Source: Maribellus maritimus (GTDB lineage Bacteria; Bacteroidota; Bacteroidia; Bacteroidales; Prolixibacteraceae). From it: 64,000 nucleotides of DNA. The stretch's first letter is position 1, and each line of letters begins with the position of its first letter. This document shows, piece after piece, positions 54,608-63,364 of this stretch. Below the pieces are notes generated by a model. It was not told the origin of the DNA. It saw only the letters and a program-made list of their open reading frames with translations, and did no database searches. A program made the position numbers and the translations under genes. The stretch covers positions 1 to 64,000 of the forward strand of contig NZ_JAIKLE010000021.1 in assembly GCF_022267315.1 (NCBI RefSeq), read 5' to 3'.

Positions 54608-57376
54608 TCAGCTCTTTTTTAAAAGAAAAGCATAGCTACCTGAACTAATCTTCAATACATGCCTCCCATCTTGGTAACCTATATATGTAACATCATCTGC
54701 ATTTTCCAGCGTCGTTTCATTTTCAAATACTTGCTCATCTTTCTCTCCGGGAATGTATACCGTTGCGGATGTATTGAATGGGATTTCCGCTTTCAAAGAA
54801 AAAAAACCAGGCTGTTTCTCCCATTCAACAGCAATTTTTCCACGCATGGTTTCTGTGCTTGCTTTAGCAAATTTCAATCCCTCCAACAAATGAGGTTTGA
54901 TAGTATAAGTTTTAAACGCCGTGTTCTTCCCGTCCGGCTGAATTCCGGCAATGTATTTATAAAACCAGGCATCGATACTTCCCATCATTACATGGTTCTT
55001 TGACTGTTTTAGTGTCCAAAATTCACAAACAGTTGTATATTCTTCCATCATACTGTTCCAGCCCGGATACGTTTTTTGCGTAATAATATTCCATGCCACA
55101 TCTGCCCGCCCCATTTGAGCCAGTGCTTCGGGCATATATTTGGTTCCCAAAACACCGGTAGTGAGATGGTTATCATGATTAACTTCAATGTCGTACACCA
55201 AATTATCCAGTACTTTCTTTCGACTATTTTCAGGAGCTAATCCCAAAAAAAGAGGAAAAGCATTGGCCATTTGGCTGTCATCATTGTAATTCCCTGTTTC
55301 CTGTTGAAAATAATTCTGATTATATGCTTTTTTAATTTCTTCAGCCCGATTCAAAAAGTACTTTTGGTCGGATTTATTTTCCAAAATCTCAGCCACTTTT
55401 GATAAAATGGTAGCGTTAAAATAATAAAACGCAGTTGGCACAGATTCAGGCTGGCCTTCTTTCCACCCATCGACCAAACTCCCCCAGTCGCCAATCCATC
55501 CTGAAGGCAAAATATAATTATTTGAAAGGCTGTCGAGAAATTGCATATAACGTTTCATGGCTGGATAATGCTCAGTCAGAATTTGTTTGTCGTTATACCA
55601 AAGGTAGTATTGCCAAAGCATAATTATGTATGTACTGCTCCACTCAATACCTTCATCCCAAATATATGGTTGTGGCGAAATAATGGGAAGATCGCCCGTT
55701 TCTTCATCCTGATTGAGTTGAATACCCCTGAACCAATTTTTAAAAAATCCAGCCATATCAAAATTAAACATGGCTTCTTCGGCGGTTACCTGAGCATCAC
55801 CAAACCACCCAAGCCGCTCATCACGCTGGGGGCAATCCATAGGATAACCGAGCATGTTACTTTTTTGAGACCAAACTGTTGCCCGATGAATTTTATTTAC
55901 CAAAGAATCGCTGCATTCAAAATTTCCAATTTGACGGTTATCGGTATGTACAACACATCCGGTTATTTCATCCAAATTTAAGAATCCTCCCACTGAGGAG
56001 ACTTCCACATATTTAAAGCCAAAATAGGTAAAATGGGGTTCATAAAATTCTGTTCCCTCACCTTTTAAAATATATTCAGCCCTTGCATTGGCCTGCTCAT
56101 TGCTGGTATCGTCAATACGTCCATCTTCCCTGATATCTTCTGCAAAACGAATTTTTATTTTTATGCCTTTCTGTCCTTGTACTTTTATCCGAACCCAACC
56201 CGTAAAATTTTGTCCCATATCAAAGGTTCGAACGTTTACACTCCTATTGGGAATTTCGTTAGGTTGAATGGTCTGAATAACTTTTATAGCCGGCATGGTT
56301 TGCGATTTCAACGTAACGTTATGAGAATGAAAAACTCTTACTTTCTTCCACTCAGACTCATCAAAATCAGCAATTGTCCAGCCCGGTTGTTCCAAATTGG
56401 CATCATAAATTTCGCCGTCGTAAATACAGTTAAAAACTACCGGGCCATCAGAGCAGCTCCAGCTCTTGTCTGTTTTTATGGTTTCAACAGAACCATCGGT
56501 GTACGTGATTTCTATTTGGGCAAATGCCTTTTTAGAGCCAAACCACTGCATACGATATTGTTTCCACCATTTTTTATAAGGATTATACCAACCGTTTCCC
56601 AAATGAATTCCAAAAGCATTTTTCCCTTCATGTAACAAATCTGTCACGTCATAAGTGCTGTAAAGAATCTCTTTGTGGTATGGTGTTTTTGCAGGATCGA
56701 GCACATGATCTCCGACCCGTTTTCCATTGATAAAAAACTCATAAAATCCCACGCCGGTGACAAATGCTTTAGCCGATTTAATTTTCCGCGGCAACAAAAC
56801 TTCTTTTCTCAACAGAAGCGACTGACCAGAATATTCTACAGATTCTATCTGTGCTTTATTATCTTTTTCCTTAATTATAAAACCTTTTTCCAAAACCATG
56901 TCAACAGCATTTTCTTTCCCAATCCATTGAGCCAGCCAGTCATTTTTTTGCAAAAAAGCTGTTTCGAAGGAATCAACCTGGCTTTCCAGTTTTGCGCCCC
57001 GATTATCCCAAACCACTGCTTTCCAATAATACTTCTGATTAGATTTTAGCTTCGCTTTCTGAAGTTTGTGCTGAGTGGTCTCAGCAGATTCTGTTTTTTC
57101 AGAATCCCAAATATCAGCTTTGTTGTTTTCCAACATTTCTTTCGATGAAGCCAATAATATTTGATAAGCCGTTTGTTTGTGATTGCGTTCGAATGAAGAA
57201 ATAATCCATGAAAAATGAGGCCGTTGCACATCGATGTTAATAGGTTGTACAATGTTTTCAACCAACATTTTCTCAAAAGAAAAACCTTTCTTTTGCTTTT
57301 CAGAACAGGCGAAAAACACAATAATAAAAACAAAAAATATGAAAATATTTCTTTTCATTTTCTTCTCGTTACACAA
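54608..57376 (-). CDS. GH78 alpha-L-rhamnosidase
   Basis: A 922-residue enzyme. The signal is lipoprotein-like (IFFVFIIVFFACSEKQ). N-terminal beta domains carry the family signature KSAKAFVTGVGFYEFFINGKRVG in parts. The catalytic segment reads DCPQRDERLGWFGD, the common GH78 version with one extra residue compared with the enzyme at 36619. TTVCEFWTLK replaces the TLWETW seen there. It lacks the CHB_HEX_C and PA14 domains of the other enzyme, so the two probably attack different rhamnosyl linkages or glycan sizes. Its stop overlaps nothing but its start overlaps the aldolase stop by 8 bases. Confidence 0.9.
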   Translation of the reverse strand: MCNEKKMKRNIFIFFVFIIVFFACSEKQKKGFSFEKMLVENIVQPINIDVQRPHFSWIISSFERNHKQTAYQILLASSKEMLENNKADIWDSEKTESAETTQHKLQKAKLKSNQKYYWKAVVWDNRGAKLESQVDSFETAFLQKNDWLAQWIGKENAVDMVLEKGFIIKEKDNKAQIESVEYSGQSLLLRKEVLLPRKIKSAKAFVTGVGFYEFFINGKRVGDHVLDPAKTPYHKEILYSTYDVTDLLHEGKNAFGIHLGNGWYNPYKKWWKQYRMQWFGSKKAFAQIEITYTDGSVETIKTDKSWSCSDGPVVFNCIYDGEIYDANLEQPGWTIADFDESEWKKVRVFHSHNVTLKSQTMPAIKVIQTIQPNEIPNRSVNVRTFDMGQNFTGWVRIKVQGQKGIKIKIRFAEDIREDGRIDDTSNEQANARAEYILKGEGTEFYEPHFTYFGFKYVEVSSVGGFLNLDEITGCVVHTDNRQIGNFECSDSLVNKIHRATVWSQKSNMLGYPMDCPQRDERLGWFGDAQVTAEEAMFNFDMAGFFKNWFRGIQLNQDEETGDLPIISPQPYIWDEGIEWSSTYIIMLWQYYLWYNDKQILTEHYPAMKRYMQFLDSLSNNYILPSGWIGDWGSLVDGWKEGQPESVPTAFYYFNATILSKVAEILENKSDQKYFLNRAEEIKKAYNQNYFQQETGNYNDDSQMANAFPLFLGLAPENSRKKVLDNLVYDIEVNHDNHLTTGVLGTKYMPEALAQMGRADVAWNIITQKTYPGWNSMMEEYTTVCEFWTLKQSKNHVMMGSIDAWFYKYIAGIQPDGKNTAFKTYTIKPHLLEGLKFAKASTETMRGKIAVEWEKQPGFFSLKAEIPFNTSATVYIPGEKDEQVFENETTLENADDVTYIGYQDGRHVLKISSGSYAFLLKKS

Positions 57377-58178
57377 TTAAATCTTCTGACGAACGATTTG
57401 TTTCCTCTCCGCCACTTTCTCTTATCCTGTTTATATCTTTTAATAGCTGCTGCGAGAATATAGCTATATCCGAACTATGCATAACAATATTCGCTCCTTC
57501 TTTTACCCATTTAATCTGCCTGTCGGGCGTTTCTGAAAAGTGAATGCCCACTGCCACATTCTTTTCGAGGCATCTTTGAACAATAAACTGAACCACTTTT
57601 TCAAATTCAGGATGGTCATATTGTTCAGGAATCCCCATACTCACAGATAAATCGTGCGGACCAATAAAAACAGCATCTACACCTGAAACATTTAGCAGCT
57701 CATCCAATTTTTCAAATGCCGGCATACTTTCAATATTGATGAGACAAATGTTGCCTTGATTATAGTTGACAAGATACTCCTTTAATTCAGGCTTTAATAC
57801 TGCCGGACTTTCAAGCACTTCCTGTAATTTTTCTCCTTTTAATGGTCGGTATTTTAAAGCCCCGACCAGCTCTTTTACCTGTCTTCTGTTTTCAATATAT
57901 GGAGCCAGGACTCCTTCAGCCCCGGCATCAATCATCTGACAAGCCAAAATTGGATCGGGAGACGGAATCCGGACTATAGGAGCAATTCCTAATGCGGAGT
58001 ACAACTGGCATAAATTTGCAACTTCCATTCTTTCTAAAGGAATGTGCTCCGTATCAAGAAAAACAAAATCGAGTTTTGCGTTTTTTGCGGCTTTACTCCA
58101 AAGTGGTGAAAAAGAAGATATACAAGTTCCGTAAATTTTATCTCCTCTTTTTATTTTAGCCAGCAGTAATTTTTTCAT
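57369..58178 (-). CDS. HpcH/HpaI-family class II aldolase
   Basis: A 269-residue cytoplasmic metal-dependent aldolase of the HpcH/HpaI family. The family includes 2-keto-3-deoxy-L-rhamnonate aldolase, which makes pyruvate and lactaldehyde. Typical motifs are FVFLDTEHIPLERM, IAPIVRIPSPDP, DAGAEGVLAPYIEN and CLINIESMPAFEKL with VFIGPHDLSVSMG. Given two rhamnosidases in the same operon, a rhamnonate-type route is a reasonable inference, but no rhamnose dehydrogenase or dehydratase is seen in the window. It overlaps the GH78 start by 8 bases. Confidence 0.85.
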   Translation of the reverse strand: MKKLLLAKIKRGDKIYGTCISSFSPLWSKAAKNAKLDFVFLDTEHIPLERMEVANLCQLYSALGIAPIVRIPSPDPILACQMIDAGAEGVLAPYIENRRQVKELVGALKYRPLKGEKLQEVLESPAVLKPELKEYLVNYNQGNICLINIESMPAFEKLDELLNVSGVDAVFIGPHDLSVSMGIPEQYDHPEFEKVVQFIVQRCLEKNVAVGIHFSETPDRQIKWVKEGANIVMHSSDIAIFSQQLLKDINRIRESGGEETNRSSEDLIV

Positions 58179-58188
58179 TTTTAAAAGT

Positions 58189-58407
58189 TTAAATTCTCTT
58201 TGCCAATTTTCGAACCGAAGGAACTTTTAACGCGTAGTTCATTTTTTTAATCCATAAATTTAAATTGTAGAAATTATATCTTTCAATTTCTACCTGCTGA
58301 GATGGTGATATTTTGTCGCCAACATGTTCTTCTTCTCCATTAAAAGCCTCCCACCACTTTATTTTTCTGTATAATTTATCAATAATATTTTTGGGATTTG
58401 GATACAT
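58189..58407 (-). CDS. Small hypothetical protein, 72 residues
   Basis: A basic 72-residue reading frame 10 bases ahead of the aldolase gene, from ATG 58407 to TGA-type end, starting MYPNPKNIIDKLYRKIKWWE. It has no signal, membrane segment or recognisable domain. Close spacing and shared direction suggest it is the first gene of the aldolase-GH78 transcript, but it may also be a remnant of a larger gene. Expression is unproven. Confidence 0.4.
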   Translation of the reverse strand: MYPNPKNIIDKLYRKIKWWEAFNGEEEHVGDKISPSQQVEIERYNFYNLNLWIKKMNYALKVPSVRKLAKRI

Positions 58408-58526
58408 AAGCAGCAGTTATGAAAGTTCTTTGAAATCCGTTAAAATATACAACTACAAAAAACAAATATCAGCTAACAATATTTTTGAACAATATAAAAA
58501 ATCAATATACTATCAAAATAACGGGA

Positions 58527-58624
58527 GAAAGTCAACTTTTGCCTCACAATTGTTCGCTTTTTTCAATACAATATTGACTTTCCTGTTTCTATTTACTTCA
58601 CAACATTTGTTTCCTGTGAAGTAA
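58527..58624. repeat. Two inverted repeats in the gap before the aldolase/rhamnosidase operon
   Basis: GAAAGTCAA (58527-58535) pairs with TTGACTTTC (58574-58582), and TTACTTCAC (58593-58601) pairs with GTGAAGTAA (58616-58624). Both are perfect 9-base inverted repeats in the 260-base gap between the AraC gene and the small ORF. Either could be a regulator site or the end of the araC transcript; no T-run follows. Confidence 0.35.
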
Positions 58625-58668
58625 CTTTCAAGGATAAATTTGAGGATATAAACTAAATATACTGTAAT

Positions 58669-59520
58669 CTATTTAAAATCTTTTCGGTATTCTGATGGTG
58701 TTTTTTTCATTATCACCTTAAAATAATGATTAAAATTAGCCAGATTATTATAACCGCATTCGTAACAAATATGTGTGACAGGTTTATCTGTTTCTGCAAG
58801 TAATTTTGCAGCTATTCCAATTCGAACACTTTTTACATATTCCATAAAAGTCTGGTTGGTTTTCTTTTTAAAATACCTGCAAAAAGAGCTGGGTTCCATA
58901 TAAACCAGTTTCGCAGCATCTTTCAGATTTATTCCTTCCTGTACATTCTGAAAAACATATTCGTATATTTTGTCTATTTGTTCCCGGTCTTTGTCATAGG
59001 TATTTGGCATAGCAGAAGGAAGAGCCAGGTATTCACGATCTTCAATCTTTAGCAAAAGACTAAAAACCTTCAACAACAAAATGTAACGTTCCAGTCCTTT
59101 CAGTTCAACCATTCTGTTAAGCGTTGTCGCAACCTTTTCTGTTTTAGGCCCTTTAAATAAAATACCGCTGTGTGCTTTTTTTAACAAATCCACAACATCT
59201 TCCAATTCAGGAATATTAAAAAAATCGGAGCTGATTATGTTTTCATAAAAATGGGTAACAACACATTCCGGATCTATATTTTTCTCATGTTCAAGCACTT
59301 CCCAACAATGAGAAATGTTAGGTCCCAGCAAAACCAAATCTCCGGATGTATAACTTGAAATGTGATTTCCCACAATTCTCCTTCCCGAGCCCGCTGTAAT
59401 TAGATTCAACTCATAATTTTTGTGAGAATGAATCTTTTCAGAATCCGGATCCATCTTTAACCGGCGCGTGATAAACGAATGCTTATTGGGGACAAAAATT
59501 TTCTCGTATACAAATTCCAC
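58669..59520 (-). CDS. AraC-family transcriptional regulator
   Basis: About 283 residues from the GTG at 59520; the upstream extension to 59607 (MYIVLFTLNFDLKS) is untypical. The N-terminal part is a cupin-like sensor domain (KIHSHKNYELNLITAGSGRRIVG in parts; SGDLVLLGPNISHCWEV). The C-terminal two helix-turn-helix motifs are standard (GINLKDAAKLVYMEPSSFCRYFKK; THICYECGYNNLANFNHYFK in parts). It is divergent from the aldolase-symporter-sialidase genes at 59700, with 180 bases between, and probably controls them, and perhaps the adjacent minus-strand operon too. Confidence 0.9.
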   Translation of the reverse strand: MEFVYEKIFVPNKHSFITRRLKMDPDSEKIHSHKNYELNLITAGSGRRIVGNHISSYTSGDLVLLGPNISHCWEVLEHEKNIDPECVVTHFYENIISSDFFNIPELEDVVDLLKKAHSGILFKGPKTEKVATTLNRMVELKGLERYILLLKVFSLLLKIEDREYLALPSAMPNTYDKDREQIDKIYEYVFQNVQEGINLKDAAKLVYMEPSSFCRYFKKKTNQTFMEYVKSVRIGIAAKLLAETDKPVTHICYECGYNNLANFNHYFKVIMKKTPSEYRKDFK

Positions 59521-59699
59521 TGTAAATATTTTTAACCTTAAAACGTAAATATAATACGAATATTTTGATTTTAAGTCAAAATTCAATGTAAATAAAACAA
59601 TATACAAGAAGCAAAATGCTCTTAATACAACTTCCTTTGTATTAATTAACGAGCAATCAGATAACCAACTGAATTACTCAAAAACTCAACATTAATCAG

Positions 59700-60647
59700 A
59701 TGAACATAGATCTACATGGGATAATTCCTCCAATTGTCACTCCGTTAAAAAACGAGAGTGAAATCGATGAGCAGGGATTGAAGCAACTTATCGAACACGT
59801 AATAGCCGGCGGAGTACACGGACTATTCCTTTTGGGAACAACAGGAGAAGCGACAAGCTTAAGTTATCAAATTCGAAAAGAATTTATTGAAAAAGCATGT
59901 TTGGCAGTCAATAGGAGAGTACCTGTTGTAGTTGGTATTACAGACACATCAGTAACGGGTTCACTCGAAATAGCTGCCGCTTCAAAAAAATCGGGAGCAG
60001 ATGCGTTGGTGATTTCCACGCCTTATTATTTGCCAATATCACAACAGGAGTTTGTTAATTACCTTAAAAATCTTACTCCAAAGCTACCTTTACCTTTTTT
60101 ATTGTATAACATGCCAGGCTGTACAAAAATGCATATGTCGGTTGATACGGTAAAAGCTGCCTACAAACTCGGGGCAATAGGTATTAAAGATAGTTCGGGA
60201 GACATGGGATACCTTTATGCACTTCAGGAGATATTTAAAAACAATCCGGATTTTTCGGTCATTTGCGGAACAGAATTATTTCTGCCCGAGTCGGTTATTT
60301 TCGGAGGAAAAGGTGCGGTCCCAGGCGGAGCAAATATTTTTCCGAAAATATTTGTAGATTTATACGAAGCCGCTGTAAACAATGATTTAAATAAAATTTC
60401 AAAACTTAGAGAAATTGTCATTCAAATTGAGAAAAAAATATATAATATTGGTAAAGACAGTTCGAAATATATAAAAAGTATTAAGTGCGCTTTATCTGTT
60501 ATGGGAGTTTGTAATGATTTTGTAGCTCAGCCATTTGAACGTTTTGAAAAAGAGGATTGTGATTTATTGAGGACAAATTTACATGAATTGATTAAAACGT
60601 ATCCCGAAATCAATGCTGAATTTAATACTTTAAAAACTACAACATAA
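59700..60647 (+). CDS. DapA/NanA-family aldolase
   Basis: A 315-residue cytoplasmic class I aldolase-family protein. The substrate-binding GTTGEATS loop is intact, a Tyr in LLYNMPG is present and the Schiff-base Lys is residue 163 (GIKDSSGD). The family includes N-acetylneuraminate lyase, dihydrodipicolinate synthase and 2-keto-3-deoxy-sugar acid aldolases; no residue seen decides among them. The order aldolase, symporter, sialidase-fold protein recalls sialic acid operons. Gene start is directly set by the ATG at 59700, and the stop is one base before the symporter start. Confidence 0.85.
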   Translation: MNIDLHGIIPPIVTPLKNESEIDEQGLKQLIEHVIAGGVHGLFLLGTTGEATSLSYQIRKEFIEKACLAVNRRVPVVVGITDTSVTGSLEIAAASKKSGADALVISTPYYLPISQQEFVNYLKNLTPKLPLPFLLYNMPGCTKMHMSVDTVKAAYKLGAIGIKDSSGDMGYLYALQEIFKNNPDFSVICGTELFLPESVIFGGKGAVPGGANIFPKIFVDLYEAAVNNDLNKISKLREIVIQIEKKIYNIGKDSSKYIKSIKCALSVMGVCNDFVAQPFERFEKEDCDLLRTNLHELIKTYPEINAEFNTLKTTT

Positions 60648-60648
60648 T

Positions 60649-62163
60649 ATGAATCTGCCACTAATTGACTTAATTGTATTTTTTATCATTACCATTGGAA
60701 ATGTTTTATTTGGCGCAAGTTTTTACTTTAAAAACAAAACATCAAGCCAGTTTACATCAGGTGGTGGTGCACTTCCTTCCTGGGTGGTGGGTATGTCGAT
60801 TTTTGCGACTTTTGTAAGCAGCATAAGTTTTCTTGCATTACCGGGAAAAGCTTATATGAGCGACTGGAATGCTTTGGTTTTCAGTTTTGCCATTCCGATT
60901 GCTGCGATTTTAGCCGTAAAGTTTTTTGTTCCGCTGTATCGGAATCTGGGAAGTATTTCGGCATATAATTATCTGGAAGTAAGATTTGGCACCTGGGCGC
61001 GAATTTATGCTTCAATCTGTTACATTTTAACTCAGTTGATGCGAACAGGAGCTATCTTGTTGCTGTTGGCATTGCCGTTAAACGCTTTGTTTGGATGGGA
61101 TATAAAGACAATAATTATAGTAACAGGAATTGCTGTAACGGCTTATTCTATGCTAGGGGGAATCCAGGCTGTGGTTTGGACAGATGCTATTCAGGGCATT
61201 ATTCTTGTAATTGGTGCAATTGCCTGTGCTGCTATCCTAACATTTTCTATGCCCGAAGGTCCTTCTCAGGTTTTTGAGATTGCAGCCGCCAATAATAAAT
61301 TTAGTCTTGGCAGCTTTAGTGCAAGTGTTTCAGAATCCACTTTTTGGGTTGTACTTATTTACGGATTATTTATCAATCTGCAGAATTACGGAATTGACCA
61401 GAATTTTGTACAACGTTATATGACAACCAGCACCGAAAAGAAAGCAAAATCGTCAGCTATGTTTGGTGCACTGTTGTACTTACCTGTATCTCTCATTTTC
61501 TTTTACATCGGAACGGCACTTTATTCCTATTATACGGCTCAACCCGATTTGTTGCCGGCCGAACTACAAGTTGCAGGTACCGGTGACAAAGTGTTTCCAC
61601 ATTTTATTGTTAACGGAATGCCACGCGGAATTACCGGGCTTCTGATAGCAGCTATTTTTGCAGCCGGAATGAGTACTGTCTCAACAAGTATTAACAGTAC
61701 TGCTACCATTATTTTATCCGATTACTATCAACGCTATTTCGAAAAAAACACAAACGACAAATCTGAAATGAAAGTGCTGTATATTTCTTCAATAGTATTT
61801 GGTGCGCTTGGAGTTATTATTTCACTGTCGCTTGTTGGTGTTGAAAGTGTTTTAGATGCCTGGTGGTCACTTGCTTCTATTTTTAGCGGCGGTATGTTGG
61901 GTTTATTTCTACTGGCCTTTCTTTCGAAAAAAGTCAATAATATGGATGCCGCAATTGGCGTAATAATAGGCGTTTTGATTATCATTTGGATGAGTTTATC
62001 TCCACTTTATTTTACGGAAGGAAATCTGCTGGCATTTAAAAGCCCGTTCCACAGCAATCTCACCATTGTTATCGGAACTTTGGTTATTTTCCTGACTGGT
62101 TTTATTTTAATGAAACTTTCTTCAGGAAAAAGAAAAAACAACAGTATACAAAAACAATCGTAA
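60649..62163 (+). CDS. Sodium/solute symporter (SSS family), second copy
   Basis: A 504-residue polytopic inner-membrane symporter of the SSS family. It contains FTSGGGALPSWVVGMSIFATF near the start, the LGGIQAVVWTDAIQGIILVIGA helix pair in parts and GMSTVSTSINSTATIILSD in the middle. It differs clearly from the symporter at 6012. It starts two bases after the aldolase and is followed within two bases by the sialidase-fold gene, so the three are one transcript. Likely solute is the acid sugar cleaved by the aldolase. Confidence 0.9.
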   Translation: MNLPLIDLIVFFIITIGNVLFGASFYFKNKTSSQFTSGGGALPSWVVGMSIFATFVSSISFLALPGKAYMSDWNALVFSFAIPIAAILAVKFFVPLYRNLGSISAYNYLEVRFGTWARIYASICYILTQLMRTGAILLLLALPLNALFGWDIKTIIIVTGIAVTAYSMLGGIQAVVWTDAIQGIILVIGAIACAAILTFSMPEGPSQVFEIAAANNKFSLGSFSASVSESTFWVVLIYGLFINLQNYGIDQNFVQRYMTTSTEKKAKSSAMFGALLYLPVSLIFFYIGTALYSYYTAQPDLLPAELQVAGTGDKVFPHFIVNGMPRGITGLLIAAIFAAGMSTVSTSINSTATIILSDYYQRYFEKNTNDKSEMKVLYISSIVFGALGVIISLSLVGVESVLDAWWSLASIFSGGMLGLFLLAFLSKKVNNMDAAIGVIIGVLIIIWMSLSPLYFTEGNLLAFKSPFHSNLTIVIGTLVIFLTGFILMKLSSGKRKNNSIQKQS

Positions 62164-62164
62164 T

Positions 62165-63250
62165 ATGAAAACCTATTTATTTTTAATTGCATTTTTTATG
62201 GTCACCAGTCTTTCCGCACAACAGCCGTTTAGCGGGAAAGATGCCATTGTAAAAGAAGAATTTATCTATCAAAGTGGCGACGTATCTTTTCCAAGTTGTC
62301 ATGCTTCAACAATAGAAGAGATAGAAGGAGGATTGATTGCATCGTGGTTTGGCGGAACCCATGAAAAACATCCTGACGTGGGAATTTGGGTAAGTCGTTT
62401 TGTCAACGGGAAATGGACAACTCCTGTTGAAGTAGCCAACGGCATTCAGCATAAAACATTACGTTATCCCACGTGGAATCCGGTTCTTTTTAATACAGGA
62501 AATGAAATCATCTTGTTCTATAAAGACGGTCCCAATCCACGGGAATGGTGGGGAGAATATGTTACTTCTTCTGATAACGGGAAAACGTGGTCACAATCGC
62601 TTCGACTCCCGGAAGAGATTGTGGGACCAATAAAAAACAAACCGGTTTTGTTAAAAAACGGAGAGTTGTTATGCCCGTCAAGTACCGAAGATGATGGATG
62701 GAAAGTACATATGGAAATAACATCTGATTATGGAAAAACGTGGGAACGTACCGAGAATTTGAAATATACTGATAATATTGGAGCAATTCAACCATCGGTT
62801 CTTTTTCACGAAAACGGAAAACTACAAATATTATGCAGAAGTCAGAATAAAATGATTGTATCAGCCTGGTCGGAAGATAACGGAAGAACCTGGACTAAAC
62901 TGAAACCAACTTCTCTGCCAAATCCAAATTCGGGTACCGATGCAGTAACGTTGAAAGATGGCAGACATGTTTTAATTTATAATCATGTTGAACCATCGGA
63001 AAGCTGGGGAGACCGAAATATTTTGAATCTGGCAGTTTCAGAAGATGGTATCAACTGGAAAGCTGCCGTTCTTTTGGAAAACGACCCCGACAAAGATGGT
63101 GAATATTCCTATCCGGCGGTAATTCAAACAGAAGATGGACTGGTTCATATAACCTACACATGGAACAGAAAACTTATAAAACATGTAGTTGTTGATCCGA
63201 CAAAACTAAAAACAAAAGCTTTAACAAATGGCGAATGGCCGAATCGATAA
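62165..63250 (+). CDS. Sialidase-fold (BNR/Asp-box) exported protein
   Basis: A 361-residue protein with a signal peptide (MKTYLFLIAFFMVTSLSAQ) and a six-bladed propeller. Asp-boxes SSDNGKTW, TSDYGKTW, SEDNGRTW and SEDGINW are clear. The SFPSCHASTIEEIEGGLIASW signature is shared with the protein at 41440, and many segments are the same (PREWWG, VGPIKNKP, YPAVIQTEDG against YPAIIEGSDG). No FRIP motif was found, so sialic acid specificity is not assured. Context with a NanA-like aldolase and a symporter keeps an ulosonic or uronic acid substrate plausible. Confidence 0.75.
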   Translation: MKTYLFLIAFFMVTSLSAQQPFSGKDAIVKEEFIYQSGDVSFPSCHASTIEEIEGGLIASWFGGTHEKHPDVGIWVSRFVNGKWTTPVEVANGIQHKTLRYPTWNPVLFNTGNEIILFYKDGPNPREWWGEYVTSSDNGKTWSQSLRLPEEIVGPIKNKPVLLKNGELLCPSSTEDDGWKVHMEITSDYGKTWERTENLKYTDNIGAIQPSVLFHENGKLQILCRSQNKMIVSAWSEDNGRTWTKLKPTSLPNPNSGTDAVTLKDGRHVLIYNHVEPSESWGDRNILNLAVSEDGINWKAAVLLENDPDKDGEYSYPAVIQTEDGLVHITYTWNRKLIKHVVVDPTKLKTKALTNGEWPNR

Positions 63251-63292
63251 TAATAGAATATTTTAAGGTTTTTAATTAAATCGTATGAATTT

Positions 63293-63330
63293 AAAAGTCA
63301 GTTTTCACTTTGAATAGAAAACTGGCTTTT
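63293..63330 (+). terminator. Terminator between the sialidase-fold and FG-GAP genes
   Basis: Arms AAAAGTCAGTTTTC and GAAAACTGGCTTTT form a 14-base stem (one G-U pair) with a 10-base loop, then TTTTACG. It lies 43 bases after the sialidase-fold stop. The stem ends in runs of A and T on both sides, so it could act in both directions. Confidence 0.65.
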
Positions 63331-63364
63331 ACGCATTGTTATAACAACAAGAAACACAATAAAA

